Assembly (NCBI GenBank): GCA_046327755.1
Contig: JAXLXW010000012.1
Location: 62,001-126,000 of the forward strand
Length of the DNA stretch: 64,000 bases
DNA from: SCN-70-22 sp046327755
GTDB lineage: Bacteria > Gemmatimonadota > Gemmatimonadetes > Gemmatimonadales > Gemmatimonadaceae
Direction of reading: 5' to 3'
The notes under the pieces are model-generated. The model saw only the letters and a list, made by a program, of their open reading frames with translations. It ran no database searches and was not told the DNA's origin. This document shows positions 43,641 to 51,454 of the stretch, piece after piece. Position 1 is the stretch's first letter. Each line of letters starts with the position of its first letter. The translations under genes and the position numbers were made by a program.

Positions 43641-44956
43641 CTCGGCGGCTCCAGCAAGGCGCGCGGGGTGGCCAGGGGCGACGTCAGCGCACCGAGGAAC
43701 GCGACGAGCTGCTGGCGCTCCTTGGCCGTCAGCTGCAGCGCTCGCAGTTCCGAGTGCCCGTGCGGTCCCTTGGGGGCGGTGTTGTAGTGCTTGATCACGG
43801 CCCCCAGGTCTGCCAGCTGCCCGGCGTGCATGTAGGGGGCGCGGAGCGCCACGTTGCGCAGCGAGGGCGTCTTGAAGGCGCGGTCGAGTTCCTCGCCGTC
43901 GGCCACCATGAACTCCAGCGCGTCGCACTGCTCCGGGCGCGCGTCGCTCCAGCGCGAGCGGCAGTTGAACTCGTCGCGCTGCACCAGCGTCGCGCCGCGG
44001 GCTCGCCCGCGATCGTCAGGGAGTGACGGCACGGCGTCCACGCCGATGTTGTGGAAGTGCTGGTCGGTGAACAGCGGGCCGTTGTGGCAGTCGGTGCACA
44101 ATCCCTTCCCGATGAAGAGGCGCAGCCCGGCCACCTCGTCGTCGGTGAGAAGGCCCGACGGGGCGCGACCGGTGGCGACGACGCTGTCGGCGTAGCGGTC
44201 GAAGCGCGACGGCGCGTGGCGGAGCGTGCGCTCGTAGGCGGCGATCGCCTTCCCCGCGTTGACGAAGGTGCGCGTCACGGCATCGCGCGAAGCGCTGTCC
44301 ATCTGTTGCCAGGCGCGCTGCGCCGCGCTGTCGCCCGCCGGCGACGCGTGCGGATTGGTCGTCCGAGGCTCGGTCACGCGACCGAACAGCGCCTCGTACT
44401 CGGCGCGATACGTCGTCGCGATCACGCCGGCGACCTGCGTGCGCGAGGTGCCGTGCTCCACCGCGCTCTCGAGGGGGCCAAGCGCCTGCGACCACTGCGA
44501 GTCCTTGCGCCCGTCCCAGAACATCCACTCGTTCCACGCGGTCGAGGCGATGGGCATCGTGCGGCGTGCGGTCGTTCCCACGCCACGCGCCAGGGCGCGG
44601 CCGTCCTGGTAGTCGAGCTGCGGGTCGTGGCAGGTCGCACACGACACACGCCCGTTCCCGCTGAGTCGTGTGTCGAAGAAGAGGCGATGCCCGAGGGCGA
44701 CCGCGCGCGGGTCATCGGCCACGCGGTTGGACGGATCGTGCGGGAGCGGGGGGAGCGCGGCGAGCCGCAGCTCCGCGAGCTTCTCGACGTCTGCTGCTTT
44801 CCATGGGTTGTCGGCCGAGCGGGCGTTGGTCGCGCCCGAGGCGGCGGCCATCGTCCCGGCCAGTGCCGCCGCGAGGGCGACGACACCGGACAGGAGACGG
44901 AGCGAGCGGAGCGGGCGGAGCGGGCGGAGCGGGCGGAGGGGGATGTTCGCGGGCAT
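43637..44956 (-). CDS. di-heme cytochrome c peroxidase/MauG-like protein
   Basis: 439 residues. An odd signal peptide with three R-P-L triplets in its n-region, then a hydrophobic core. Two heme motifs: C106-A-T-C109-H110 and C287-T-D-C290-H291. FKTPSLRNVALRAPYMHAGQL and IKHYN near the C-terminus are family hallmarks. Such proteins are either bacterial cytochrome c peroxidases or MauG/MbnH-type enzymes that oxidise a partner protein. The gene follows a YtkA-like lipoprotein by eight bases and overlaps the next flavoprotein by ATGA. Periplasmic. Confidence 0.9.
   Translation of the reverse strand: MPANIPLRPLRPLRPLRSLRLLSGVVALAAALAGTMAAASGATNARSADNPWKAADVEKLAELRLAALPPLPHDPSNRVADDPRAVALGHRLFFDTRLSGNGRVSCATCHDPQLDYQDGRALARGVGTTARRTMPIASTAWNEWMFWDGRKDSQWSQALGPLESAVEHGTSRTQVAGVIATTYRAEYEALFGRVTEPRTTNPHASPAGDSAAQRAWQQMDSASRDAVTRTFVNAGKAIAAYERTLRHAPSRFDRYADSVVATGRAPSGLLTDDEVAGLRLFIGKGLCTDCHNGPLFTDQHFHNIGVDAVPSLPDDRGRARGATLVQRDEFNCRSRWSDARPEQCDALEFMVADGEELDRAFKTPSLRNVALRAPYMHAGQLADLGAVIKHYNTAPKGPHGHSELRALQLTAKERQQLVAFLGALTSPLATPRALLEPPR
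44901..44936. repeat. 9-bp tandem repeat in the signal-peptide code
   Basis: Four consecutive copies of agcgggcgg (first copy agcgagcgg). Each unit encodes one Arg-Pro-Leu triplet on the minus strand, within the n-region of the di-heme cytochrome's signal peptide. The unit is a multiple of three, so copy-number change would not shift the frame. Confidence 0.8.
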
Positions 44957-44964
44957 GGCGGCGC

Positions 44965-45459
44965 TCACAGGCGGACGTTGAACGTCACGCTGTCCGTCGC
45001 GGGGGCCTGCCCGCCGTTCCCCGGCGCGCGGATCACGAACGACACCACCCACCAGCCGCCCATGTTGAAGCGGAGCCCGGCGATGGTGTAGCGCCCCGGG
45101 GCATCGCCCTCGCGCACCTTGGGCTTGGTGGGGAGGCCGTGCCCGTGCTGCGGCATTCCGCCGTTGATCGTGATGGTGGCGCTGTCCACCGGGGCGCCCG
45201 CGCGATCGACCACCGAGAGCGAGACCGCCTGGGTCGACCCCTTCGCGAGCGTGCGCGCCGGGATGAGCGTGGCGGTGAAGGCGCCGTTGTGGCTGGTGCG
45301 GGGGCCAAGCCCGAACTCGGAAGCCGGGGGGACGGCGACGTGCCGGTTCATCACCATGCCGCAGGCGATGGTCGAGGCGCCGATGAGCGACATGAGCGTG
45401 GCGGTGCGCGCGAGACGACGAAGGGCGGCACCGGGGCGAGCGAGAGACGGGGTGTCCAT
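44965..45459 (-). CDS. YtkA/FixH-like lipoprotein
   Basis: 164 residues. GGAG six bases before the ATG; lipobox in LIGASTIACGM. The body is a YtkA/FixH-like beta-sandwich: VSLSVVDRAGAPVDSATITINGGMPQHGHGLPTKP, then YTIAGLRFNMGGWWVVSFVI. The GMPQHGHG motif and Met/His residues suggest copper or other metal binding. Followed by the di-heme cytochrome eight bases later, so likely its partner or substrate; tandem Trp in N-M-G-G-W-W are candidates for oxidation. First gene of the five-gene operon down to 40760. Confidence 0.82.
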   Translation of the reverse strand: MDTPSLARPGAALRRLARTATLMSLIGASTIACGMVMNRHVAVPPASEFGLGPRTSHNGAFTATLIPARTLAKGSTQAVSLSVVDRAGAPVDSATITINGGMPQHGHGLPTKPKVREGDAPGRYTIAGLRFNMGGWWVVSFVIRAPGNGGQAPATDSVTFNVRL

Positions 45460-45631
45460 GGGGATCTCCGGATCACTAGGTGAGGGGGTGTCACCTCGTG
45501 CCTCGCTGCGCCCGAACGAGCGCGCGCCGTGGTGACACAGCGAAGATCTCCGCGAAGCCCCACGCCGGATTGAAGGAACCGGCTGTCTCCCTTGAACAAA
45601 GCGGCTGTCGTGCGGTGCCCACGAACGAAAG

Positions 45632-45665
45632 AGCCCCCCTCGTCCGTGGTTGGGTGAGGGGGGCT
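45632..45665 (-). terminator. intrinsic terminator downstream of the PLP-enzyme gene
   Basis: AGCCCCCCTC and GAGGGGGGCT form a perfect 10-bp stem with a 14-base loop. On the minus strand it is followed by CTTTCGTT. It lies about 165 bases after the stop at 45829. Confidence 0.7.
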
Positions 45666-45696
45666 GGCGTCGAGAGCAGTTCCAGTACAAAGCAGA

Positions 45697-45797
45697 ACAC
45701 AGAGGTTCACGAAGGCATCACGGAGGTGCACAGAGGAAGGCGGTGATGCGCCGACGTCCTCCGTGAACCTCTGTGTGACCTCTGCGAACCTCTGTGT
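45697..45797. repeat. CCTCTGTG repeat cluster with 15-bp inverted arms
   Basis: A perfect 15-bp inverted repeat (ACACAGAGGTTCACG at 45697-45711; CGTGAACCTCTGTGT at 45762-45776). CCTCTGTG or CCTCTGCG begins at 45768, 45779 and 45789, about one helical turn apart, and inverted copies lie in the left half (near 45699 and 45730). A repetitive extragenic element is likely. Confidence 0.7.
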
Positions 45798-45828
45798 CAG
45801 GCTTTCTTTCGTTTCGTTCCGTTGCCCC

Positions 45829-47010
45829 CTACCCCAGCGCTTCGCCGAACGCCGCCGCCAGGAGCGACCCTGACGTCCGGTTCCAGCTCTCGTTGACGCC
45901 GAACATCATCACCCCGTCCGGGCTGGGATGCGGCAACAGGATCCCGCGCGCCGCGAGCTTCGACGCCAGCTGCGTGAGATCGCTCCCGGTGACGCGCACG
46001 CGCGCCACGTTGGTCCCGTTGGCGATGCGCTCGACCTGCACCTTGGGGTGCGACGCGATCTCGCGGTAGAACGACTCCGACACCTGCACCGCGCTCTTGA
46101 GGCGCCCCTCGAAGCCGGTCATGTAGTGCCCGGCGACGAGCGCTGCCTGCCAGCCGACGGCGAGGTTGCCGCCGAACATGCGGCGCACGTGGTACATCCC
46201 TTCCAGCACGCGGCGCGGCCCGGCGAGAATCGCCCCGATCCCGCTGTTGAAGTACTTCCACAGCGACACGTACACGGTGTCGAACTCCGCCGCGTATTCC
46301 CTGGGCGCAATCCCTGTGTAGGCGGAGGCGATGAAGAGGCGGGCGCCATCGAGGTGCGTGGCGATCCCGTGCTCGCGCGCGTAGGCGGTCACGCGCTTGG
46401 CCTCGTCCCAGTCGAACATCTCCCCGAATCGGCGGCGCACCGGGCTCTCGATGACCAGCGCCCCGACCTCCGTCGCCACGCGCCCGCCGGCCGTGCGCGC
46501 CACCACCGATGCGACGTCGTCACGCGTGTACGTCGCGCGCCCGGGGGCGAGCGGCATCAGGGTGAGCCCGGAGAGCGTCTGGCAGGCGTCGCCCGTGTCG
46601 TTGTACATGTGGCAGGTGTCGGGGACGATGACGCGCCGCTTGGCGCCGCACAGCGCGCGCACCGCGAGCTGGTTGGCGAGCGTCCCGGACGGCATGAAGA
46701 CCGCCATCTCCTTCCCGAGGAGCGTCGCCCAGCGCTGCTCGAACGCCTCCACCTCGCCCCCCAGGAGGTAGCTGTCCTCGCCGATGGCGCGTCGAGCGGT
46801 GAGGTCGTGCAGGAGGTCGGCGTACTCCGCGGGCGACAGCGCGAGTCCGTCGCCCGAGAGGTGAACCGCGCCGTTCGCGACGCCACGGCTCGGCACCGTC
46901 GTGGCAGCGGAGGCCGCGGAGGCCGCGAAGGCGGGGAGCGGAGCGAGCGACGCCACGGCGGCGGCGCCGCCCATCGATTCCAGGAAGTGACGGCGCGAAT
47001 AGCGGCTCAT
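45829..47010 (-). CDS. Tat-exported threonine-aldolase-like PLP enzyme
   Basis: 393 residues. Twin-arginine signal S-R-R-H-F-L with a hydrophobic stretch to about residue 35. The body is the beta-eliminating lyase/threonine aldolase fold: MPSGTLANQLAV, Asp221 in HLDGAR and the PLP Lys252 in SLWKYFNSGIGA. Known family members are cytoplasmic, so export of a folded, PLP-loaded enzyme by Tat is notable. Substrate may be a beta-hydroxy amino acid. ATG 47010 gives the proper Tat peptide. Divergent from argG with about 100 bases between them. Confidence 0.88.
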   Translation of the reverse strand: MSRYSRRHFLESMGGAAAVASLAPLPAFAASAASAATTVPSRGVANGAVHLSGDGLALSPAEYADLLHDLTARRAIGEDSYLLGGEVEAFEQRWATLLGKEMAVFMPSGTLANQLAVRALCGAKRRVIVPDTCHMYNDTGDACQTLSGLTLMPLAPGRATYTRDDVASVVARTAGGRVATEVGALVIESPVRRRFGEMFDWDEAKRVTAYAREHGIATHLDGARLFIASAYTGIAPREYAAEFDTVYVSLWKYFNSGIGAILAGPRRVLEGMYHVRRMFGGNLAVGWQAALVAGHYMTGFEGRLKSAVQVSESFYREIASHPKVQVERIANGTNVARVRVTGSDLTQLASKLAARGILLPHPSPDGVMMFGVNESWNRTSGSLLAAAFGEALG

Positions 47011-47113
47011 GGTGGCTCCGGAAGGGGGCGAGGGTGTGATTCGGGGGCCGGGCGTGGGTAAATTCGAGGCGGTAGTACCTGAGCATCGTACAGCACCTCG
47101 ACGTCGAGCACCC

Positions 47114-48457
47114 GTGGCCAATATCCTCCAAAGACTCCCCGTCGGCGAGAAGGTCGGCATCGCCTTCTCCGGCGGACTCGATACCAGCGCGGCCCTGCAC
47201 TGGATGCGCGCCAAGGGCGCGATTCCCTACGCGTACACTGCCAACCTCGGGCAGCCCGACGAGAGCGACTACGAGGAGATCCCGCGCAAGGCGATGGGAT
47301 ACGGCGCCGAGAAGGCGCGGCTGATCGAGTGCCGCGAACAGCTCGTGGCCGAAGGGTTGGCGGCGCTGCAGTGCGGCGCCTTCCACATCACCACCGCCGG
47401 GCAGACGTACTTCAACACCACGCCGCTCGGGCGCGCCGTCACCGGGACGATGCTCGTCGCGGCGATGCGCGAGGACGACGTCAACATCTGGGGCGACGGG
47501 AGCACCTTCAAGGGGAACGACATCGAGCGGTTCTACCGCTACGGGCTCCTGACTAACCCTTCGCTGCGGGTGTACAAGCCGTGGCTCGACCAGCAGTTCA
47601 TCGACGAGCTGGGCGGGCGCACCGAGATGTCGGAGTACCTCATCAAGGCCGGCTTCGACTACAAGATGAGCGTGGAGAAGGCGTACTCCACCGACTCCAA
47701 CATTCTCGGCGCCACGCACGAAGCGAAGGACCTCGAGTTCCTCAACAAGGGGATCATGATCGTCCAGCCCATCATGGGCGTCGCCTTCTGGCGTGACGAC
47801 GTCGAGGTCAAGCGCGAGACCGTCTCGATCCGCTTCGAGGAGGGGATGCCGGTCGCCATCAACGGGCAGAGCTACGCCACGCCGCTGGCGCTGTTCATGG
47901 AGGCAAACGCGATCGGCGGGCGCCACGGGCTCGGCATGTCCGACCAGATCGAGAACCGGATCATCGAGGCCAAGAGCCGCGGCATCTACGAGGCGCCGGG
48001 GCTCGCCCTGCTGTACATCGCCTACGAACGGTTGGTCACCGGGATCCATAACGAGGACACGATCGAGACGTATCGCGCCAACGGGCGCAAGCTCGGTCGG
48101 CTCCTGTATCAGGGGCGCTGGCTCGACTCGCAGTCGCTCATGCTGCGCGACTCGGCGCAGCGCTGGGTCGCACGCGCCATCACCGGCGAGGTCACCATCG
48201 AGCTGCGCCGTGGCAACGACTACTCGATCGTCGACACCACGAGCCCCAACTTGACCTACAAGCCCGAGCGCCTGACGATGGAGAAGGGGGAGGCGTTCTT
48301 CACGCCGCTCGATCGCATTGGCCAGCTCACCATGCGCAACCTGGATATCATGGACACGCGCGAGAAGCTGGGGCTGTACTCGGAGCAGGGGCTGCTGATG
48401 GGGGGCGGGAGCACCGGCGTCCCGCAGCTCCCGGCGGGGGGCGAGAGCGGCGACTAA
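47114..48457 (+). CDS. argG: argininosuccinate synthase (E. coli-type, long form)
   Basis: 447 residues, the same length as E. coli ArgG. It joins citrulline and aspartate with ATP in arginine synthesis, in the cytoplasm. The ATP pyrophosphatase loop is G-I-A-F-S-G-G-L-D-T-S; highly conserved blocks include YAYTANLGQPDE, NIWGDGSTFKGNDIERFYRYGL, STDSNILGATHEAKDLE, IGGRHGLGMSDQIENRIIEAKSRGIYEAPG and NLTYKPERLTMEKGEAFF. It belongs to the E. coli-type subgroup, not the shorter 400-residue type. Start is GTG at 47114 (VANILQRLPVG). No other arg gene lies nearby. Followed by a hairpin terminator. Confidence 0.97.
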   Translation: MANILQRLPVGEKVGIAFSGGLDTSAALHWMRAKGAIPYAYTANLGQPDESDYEEIPRKAMGYGAEKARLIECREQLVAEGLAALQCGAFHITTAGQTYFNTTPLGRAVTGTMLVAAMREDDVNIWGDGSTFKGNDIERFYRYGLLTNPSLRVYKPWLDQQFIDELGGRTEMSEYLIKAGFDYKMSVEKAYSTDSNILGATHEAKDLEFLNKGIMIVQPIMGVAFWRDDVEVKRETVSIRFEEGMPVAINGQSYATPLALFMEANAIGGRHGLGMSDQIENRIIEAKSRGIYEAPGLALLYIAYERLVTGIHNEDTIETYRANGRKLGRLLYQGRWLDSQSLMLRDSAQRWVARAITGEVTIELRRGNDYSIVDTTSPNLTYKPERLTMEKGEAFFTPLDRIGQLTMRNLDIMDTREKLGLYSEQGLLMGGGSTGVPQLPAGGESGD

Positions 48458-48487
48458 GCGCGACGCGGTAGGACAACGAGAGTCGAG

Positions 48488-48525
48488 AGCGCGGGGAGGG
48501 GCGAGTGCCTTCCCCGCGCTTTCTT
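48488..48525 (+). terminator. argG intrinsic terminator
   Basis: AGCGCGGGGA and TCCCCGCGCT (48488-48497 with 48511-48520) form a 10-bp stem extended by a G-T pair, followed by TTCTT. Thirty bases after the argG stop. Confidence 0.85.
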
Positions 48526-48549
48526 GGATGTTACCGATCGGTAACATCC
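48526..48549. promoter_or_regulatory. perfect 24-bp palindrome
   Basis: Half-site GGATGTTACCGA followed immediately by its exact reverse complement, no spacer. It abuts the argG terminator and lies between convergent genes (argG and the outer-membrane protein). The TTACCGA/TCGGTAA core resembles TetR-type operators, but no promoter or regulator is adjacent. Confidence 0.6.
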
Positions 48550-48645
48550 CGACAATCGCTCGAGGGACACCCTCGATGGCCGGAACTTCCTGTCGATTCC
48601 GCCTGGGTAGGTGCGTGCGGCGCCGCCACACACCGGCACATCGCC

Positions 48646-49251
48646 CTAGCGCCCTACCCCGAACCGCAGTCCGACAAAGGTGGAACCGAACTCGCTCATC
48701 CCGCCGCGGTCCTTCTCCCCGAAGGTGTTGACGCGCTTCACGAAGAGCCCGACCTCGCTCCTCCGGAAGCGATAGCCCACGTCGACGGTCGGGGCGATGA
48801 AGGCCCCCTCGCCCTTGAAGTACGACCCCGACGTGGCCCCTTCCGAAGGGGCGTTCCCCTGGCGCGCCATGGCGTTGACGATCACCCCGCCTGCGTGCAC
48901 GCTGCTGGAGACAAACCAGCGCGTGCCGTACGTCAGCTCGACCACCGGGCCCGCCGCCTGGTAGTTCATCGTCGTGGCCAACGACTTGTTGGAGTTGGCC
49001 ACCAGCGTCTCGACGCCGATCCGCACGTGAGGGCGCACCTGGTACAGGAAGAAGAAACCCGACATGTGAGGCCCCTTGGGGCCGTCGGCGGCGAGATCGT
49101 CAAAGGCGGGGTCGAGCCCCGACAGCTCCATGGTTCCGGTGATCAGGGCCGATCGGATTCCCACCGTGTACTTGCGGTCGTTGTCCTGCGCCGTTGCGCG
49201 TGACGGGAGGCTGGCCACCAGGATGCCGATGAGCGCGAGATATCGAAGCAC
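48646..49251 (-). CDS. outer-membrane beta-barrel protein
   Basis: 201 residues with a signal peptide (ALIGILVASLPSRATAQ). Alternating hydrophobic strands (YTVGIRSALITG, GFFFLYQVRPHVRIGVETLV, VVELTYGTRWFVSS, APTVDVGYRFRRSEVGLFV, STFVGLRFGV) end near the C-terminus in an aromatic-rich strand, typical of small outer-membrane barrels. GTG start with AAGGTG four bases upstream. A GT-rich microsatellite lies in its leader. Ligand unknown. Confidence 0.75.
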   Translation of the reverse strand: MLRYLALIGILVASLPSRATAQDNDRKYTVGIRSALITGTMELSGLDPAFDDLAADGPKGPHMSGFFFLYQVRPHVRIGVETLVANSNKSLATTMNYQAAGPVVELTYGTRWFVSSSVHAGGVIVNAMARQGNAPSEGATSGSYFKGEGAFIAPTVDVGYRFRRSEVGLFVKRVNTFGEKDRGGMSEFGSTFVGLRFGVGR

Positions 49252-49265
49252 GGGTCACCTTCGCT

Positions 49266-49298
49266 GAGTGTGTGTCGTGTGTGTGTGTCGTGTGTGTA
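49266..49298. repeat. GT/CA microsatellite in the leader of the outer-membrane gene
   Basis: About 33 bases of alternating GT interrupted twice by a C (tgtgtgtcgtg pattern). It lies 15-47 bases upstream of the GTG start at 49251, so slippage could change promoter or ribosome-site spacing. Confidence 0.8.
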
Positions 49299-49484
49299 TC
49301 GCGTGATGCCGGGTGGCGACGTGCCACGCGAAGGGATGATCGCGACAATCGTCGCACGCCGATTGAACGACGAGGCTGACTTGGGGCATCGCGACCGGGC
49401 GCCGCATGGTGCTTCGACCACTTGTGATGCAATGTTGTCGCGCGCACTTGATCCCCTCGGGTCCCACGCCTGCTTCATCCATCG

Positions 49485-51398
49485 ATGGATACGCCGCACG
49501 ATTCCACTGCCGACCGCCCCAGCGACGACCGACTCGGCGACGAGCGAATCGGCATGCACGAGCCCATTGCCCGGCGCGACTTCGTCAATGGCGCGCTGAT
49601 CGCCGGTGCGGGACTCCTCCTGCGCGGGCGCACCGCCAGCGCGATGTCCCCCGCCGATGCGTGGAACGGCTACGGAGGCGTCGGGCAGTTCCGTCACTCG
49701 AACGGCAACACCTACGACGTCTCCGCCGCGGCGCACGCGCTGCGCGACGGGAAGTTCGAAGGGCAACTCAGGCGTGCCATCGACACCGGCGAGGTCTACG
49801 ACTTCGTTTCCGTCGGCGGCGGGATCAGCGGACTCTCGGCGGCGCTCTTCTATCAGAAGCACAAGGGCGGACGCTGCCTCATCCTCGACAACCATCACAT
49901 CTTCGGCGGCCTCGCCAAGCGCAACGAGTTCCTCGTCGACGGGCACCGCCTCACCGCGCACCAGGCCTCGGCGATCTTCCTCGTCCCCATGAAGGGGGGC
50001 TACACCGATGCGGTGTACAACCTCATCGGGATGGATCGCTCAGTGATGGAGTACCAGCGCTGGCAGAGCCCCAGGCGGGAGATGCCGCTGCGCCAGAGTC
50101 CGTACGCCGACCCGCAGGACTACGGCTTCTACTTCGGCCCGCAGTTCGGGAAGCACCCCGGCGTCTGGGTCCTCGATCCGTGGGGGCGGCAGCTCGACGG
50201 GGCGCCGCTGAGCGATGCGGCCAAGGCCGATCTCCTGCGCTGGAAGACCGTCCCCGACGACGGCCCGCGCCCTCAGGTGGAAGGCGACGCCATCTCGCGC
50301 CAGCTCGACACGATCACTCTCGAGGAGCACCTCATGGCACGGCACCGCATCAGTCGCGAGACGGTGCGGACCTTCCTCTCACCCGTGGAGGGGGGCGGCT
50401 ACGGGCTGGGCCCCGACGCGCTCTCCGCCTACTGCGCCTACGCCATCGAGACCGAGTTCCCCGGCGACGGCGACGCCGAACTCGGCGACCAGATGTTCCC
50501 CGACGGCAACGCCGGCTTCGTGCGCCTGATGGTGAAGACACTCATCCCCGGCGCCTTCGAGGGGGAACGCACCGTCGAGCAGGTCTGGCGCACGCCCATT
50601 CGCTTCGAGGCGCTCGACCGCGCCGGTTCGCCGACACGCATTCGCCTCGGAGCCACCGTGGTCAGCGTCGAGCACGAGGGCGATCCCGCCACTGCATCGT
50701 TTGTCAGGATCATCTACGCCAAGGGGGGACACCTCTATCGCGTGCGGGCCCGTGGCGTGGTGATGGCCGGCGGGAGCTGGACCACCAAGCACGTCGTGCG
50801 CGACCTTTCCACGGCACATCGCGACGCCTTCGCGCAGTTCTATCGTTCGCCGGCGCTGATGGCCAACGTCGCCGTCCGCAACTGGCGCTTCCTCTACCAG
50901 ATGGGGATGTCCGGCTGCCGCTGGTTTGAGGGGTTGGGGAACTACCTCTCCGTGCGGCGCATGGCGACGATCGCCGGCGACGGGCGCGGGATCGACCCCG
51001 ATGCGCCGACCGTCCTCACGCTCAAGGTCCTCTATTCCCAGCCGGGGCTCCCCATCGGCGAGCAGGGGAAGCTGGGGCGCGCGCAGCTCTTCGGGACGTC
51101 GTTCCGCGACTACGAGCGCACCATCCGCCAGCAGCTGGGCGACATGTTTGCGCCTGGCGGCTTCGATCCGCGGCGCGACATCGCGGGGGTCATCCTCAAC
51201 CGATGGGGACACGCCTACGTGAGCCCGCAGCCCGGCTTCTTCTTCGGCATCGACGGGAAGCCCGCGCCGCGCGACGTGGTGCGCGACCGCCCGCACGGGC
51301 GCATCGCCTTTGCCAACACGGAACTCGCGGGAGCGAGCGATCACCGCAACGCGATTCGCGAGGCAGATCGGGCGGTGAAGCAGTTGGTCGCCGTGTAG
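49485..51398 (+). CDS. Tat-exported FAD amine oxidoreductase, spermidine-dehydrogenase-like
   Basis: 637 residues. Tat motif A-R-R-D-F-V-N-G near residue 30, then the dinucleotide fold GGGISGLSAALFYQK (about 112-126) and FGGLAKRNEF. VYNLIGMDRSVMEYQRW, TFLSPVEGGGYGLG and the C-terminal ANTELAGASDHRNAIREADRA match Pseudomonas SpdH-type enzymes, which cleave polyamines in the periplasm. The exact substrate is inferred. Followed four bases after the stop by a strong hairpin. A second copy of its last codons occurs as debris near 54349. Confidence 0.85.
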   Translation: MDTPHDSTADRPSDDRLGDERIGMHEPIARRDFVNGALIAGAGLLLRGRTASAMSPADAWNGYGGVGQFRHSNGNTYDVSAAAHALRDGKFEGQLRRAIDTGEVYDFVSVGGGISGLSAALFYQKHKGGRCLILDNHHIFGGLAKRNEFLVDGHRLTAHQASAIFLVPMKGGYTDAVYNLIGMDRSVMEYQRWQSPRREMPLRQSPYADPQDYGFYFGPQFGKHPGVWVLDPWGRQLDGAPLSDAAKADLLRWKTVPDDGPRPQVEGDAISRQLDTITLEEHLMARHRISRETVRTFLSPVEGGGYGLGPDALSAYCAYAIETEFPGDGDAELGDQMFPDGNAGFVRLMVKTLIPGAFEGERTVEQVWRTPIRFEALDRAGSPTRIRLGATVVSVEHEGDPATASFVRIIYAKGGHLYRVRARGVVMAGGSWTTKHVVRDLSTAHRDAFAQFYRSPALMANVAVRNWRFLYQMGMSGCRWFEGLGNYLSVRRMATIAGDGRGIDPDAPTVLTLKVLYSQPGLPIGEQGKLGRAQLFGTSFRDYERTIRQQLGDMFAPGGFDPRRDIAGVILNRWGHAYVSPQPGFFFGIDGKPAPRDVVRDRPHGRIAFANTELAGASDHRNAIREADRAVKQLVAV

Positions 51399-51401
51399 CA
51401 A

Positions 51402-51429
51402 AAGGGGCGCGCCGCGCGGCGCGCCCCTT
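51402..51429. terminator. bidirectional terminator between convergent genes
   Basis: AAGGGGCGCGCC and GGCGCGCCCCTT (12-bp stem, loop GCGC) just after the SpdH-like stop. The minus-strand reading ends with CCCCTTTT, so it also serves the collagen-like gene from the other side. Confidence 0.85.
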
Positions 51430-51454
51430 CACCTGTCTCGCCGCACGCCAACGG

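Larger units (their letters stand above)
45460..45828. other. intergenic region with hairpins and repeats
   Basis: A 369-base non-coding gap between two minus-strand genes. From high to low coordinate it holds a CCTCTGTG repeat cluster (45697-45797), a probable terminator (45632-45665) for the PLP-enzyme gene, and an 8-bp inverted repeat GTGTCACC / GGTGACAC (45488-45495 with 45531-45538), which may lie in the leader of the YtkA-like operon. No small gene is supported. Confidence 0.6.

Noticed and set aside
45488..45538. GTGTCACC / GGTGACAC inverted repeat as a separate operator finding
   Set aside because: Arms are 35 bases apart and only 8 bp, common by chance in this composition; kept only as a note on the intergenic region.
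45697..45797. CCTCTGTG cluster as a CRISPR array
   Set aside because: Repeats are 8 bp with 10-11 bp spacing and inverted copies; no spacers or cas genes are present.
46520..48631. 703-codon minus-strand open frame across argG
   Set aside because: argG on the plus strand is near-certain; the antisense frame is an effect of GC-rich codon use and shows no domain.
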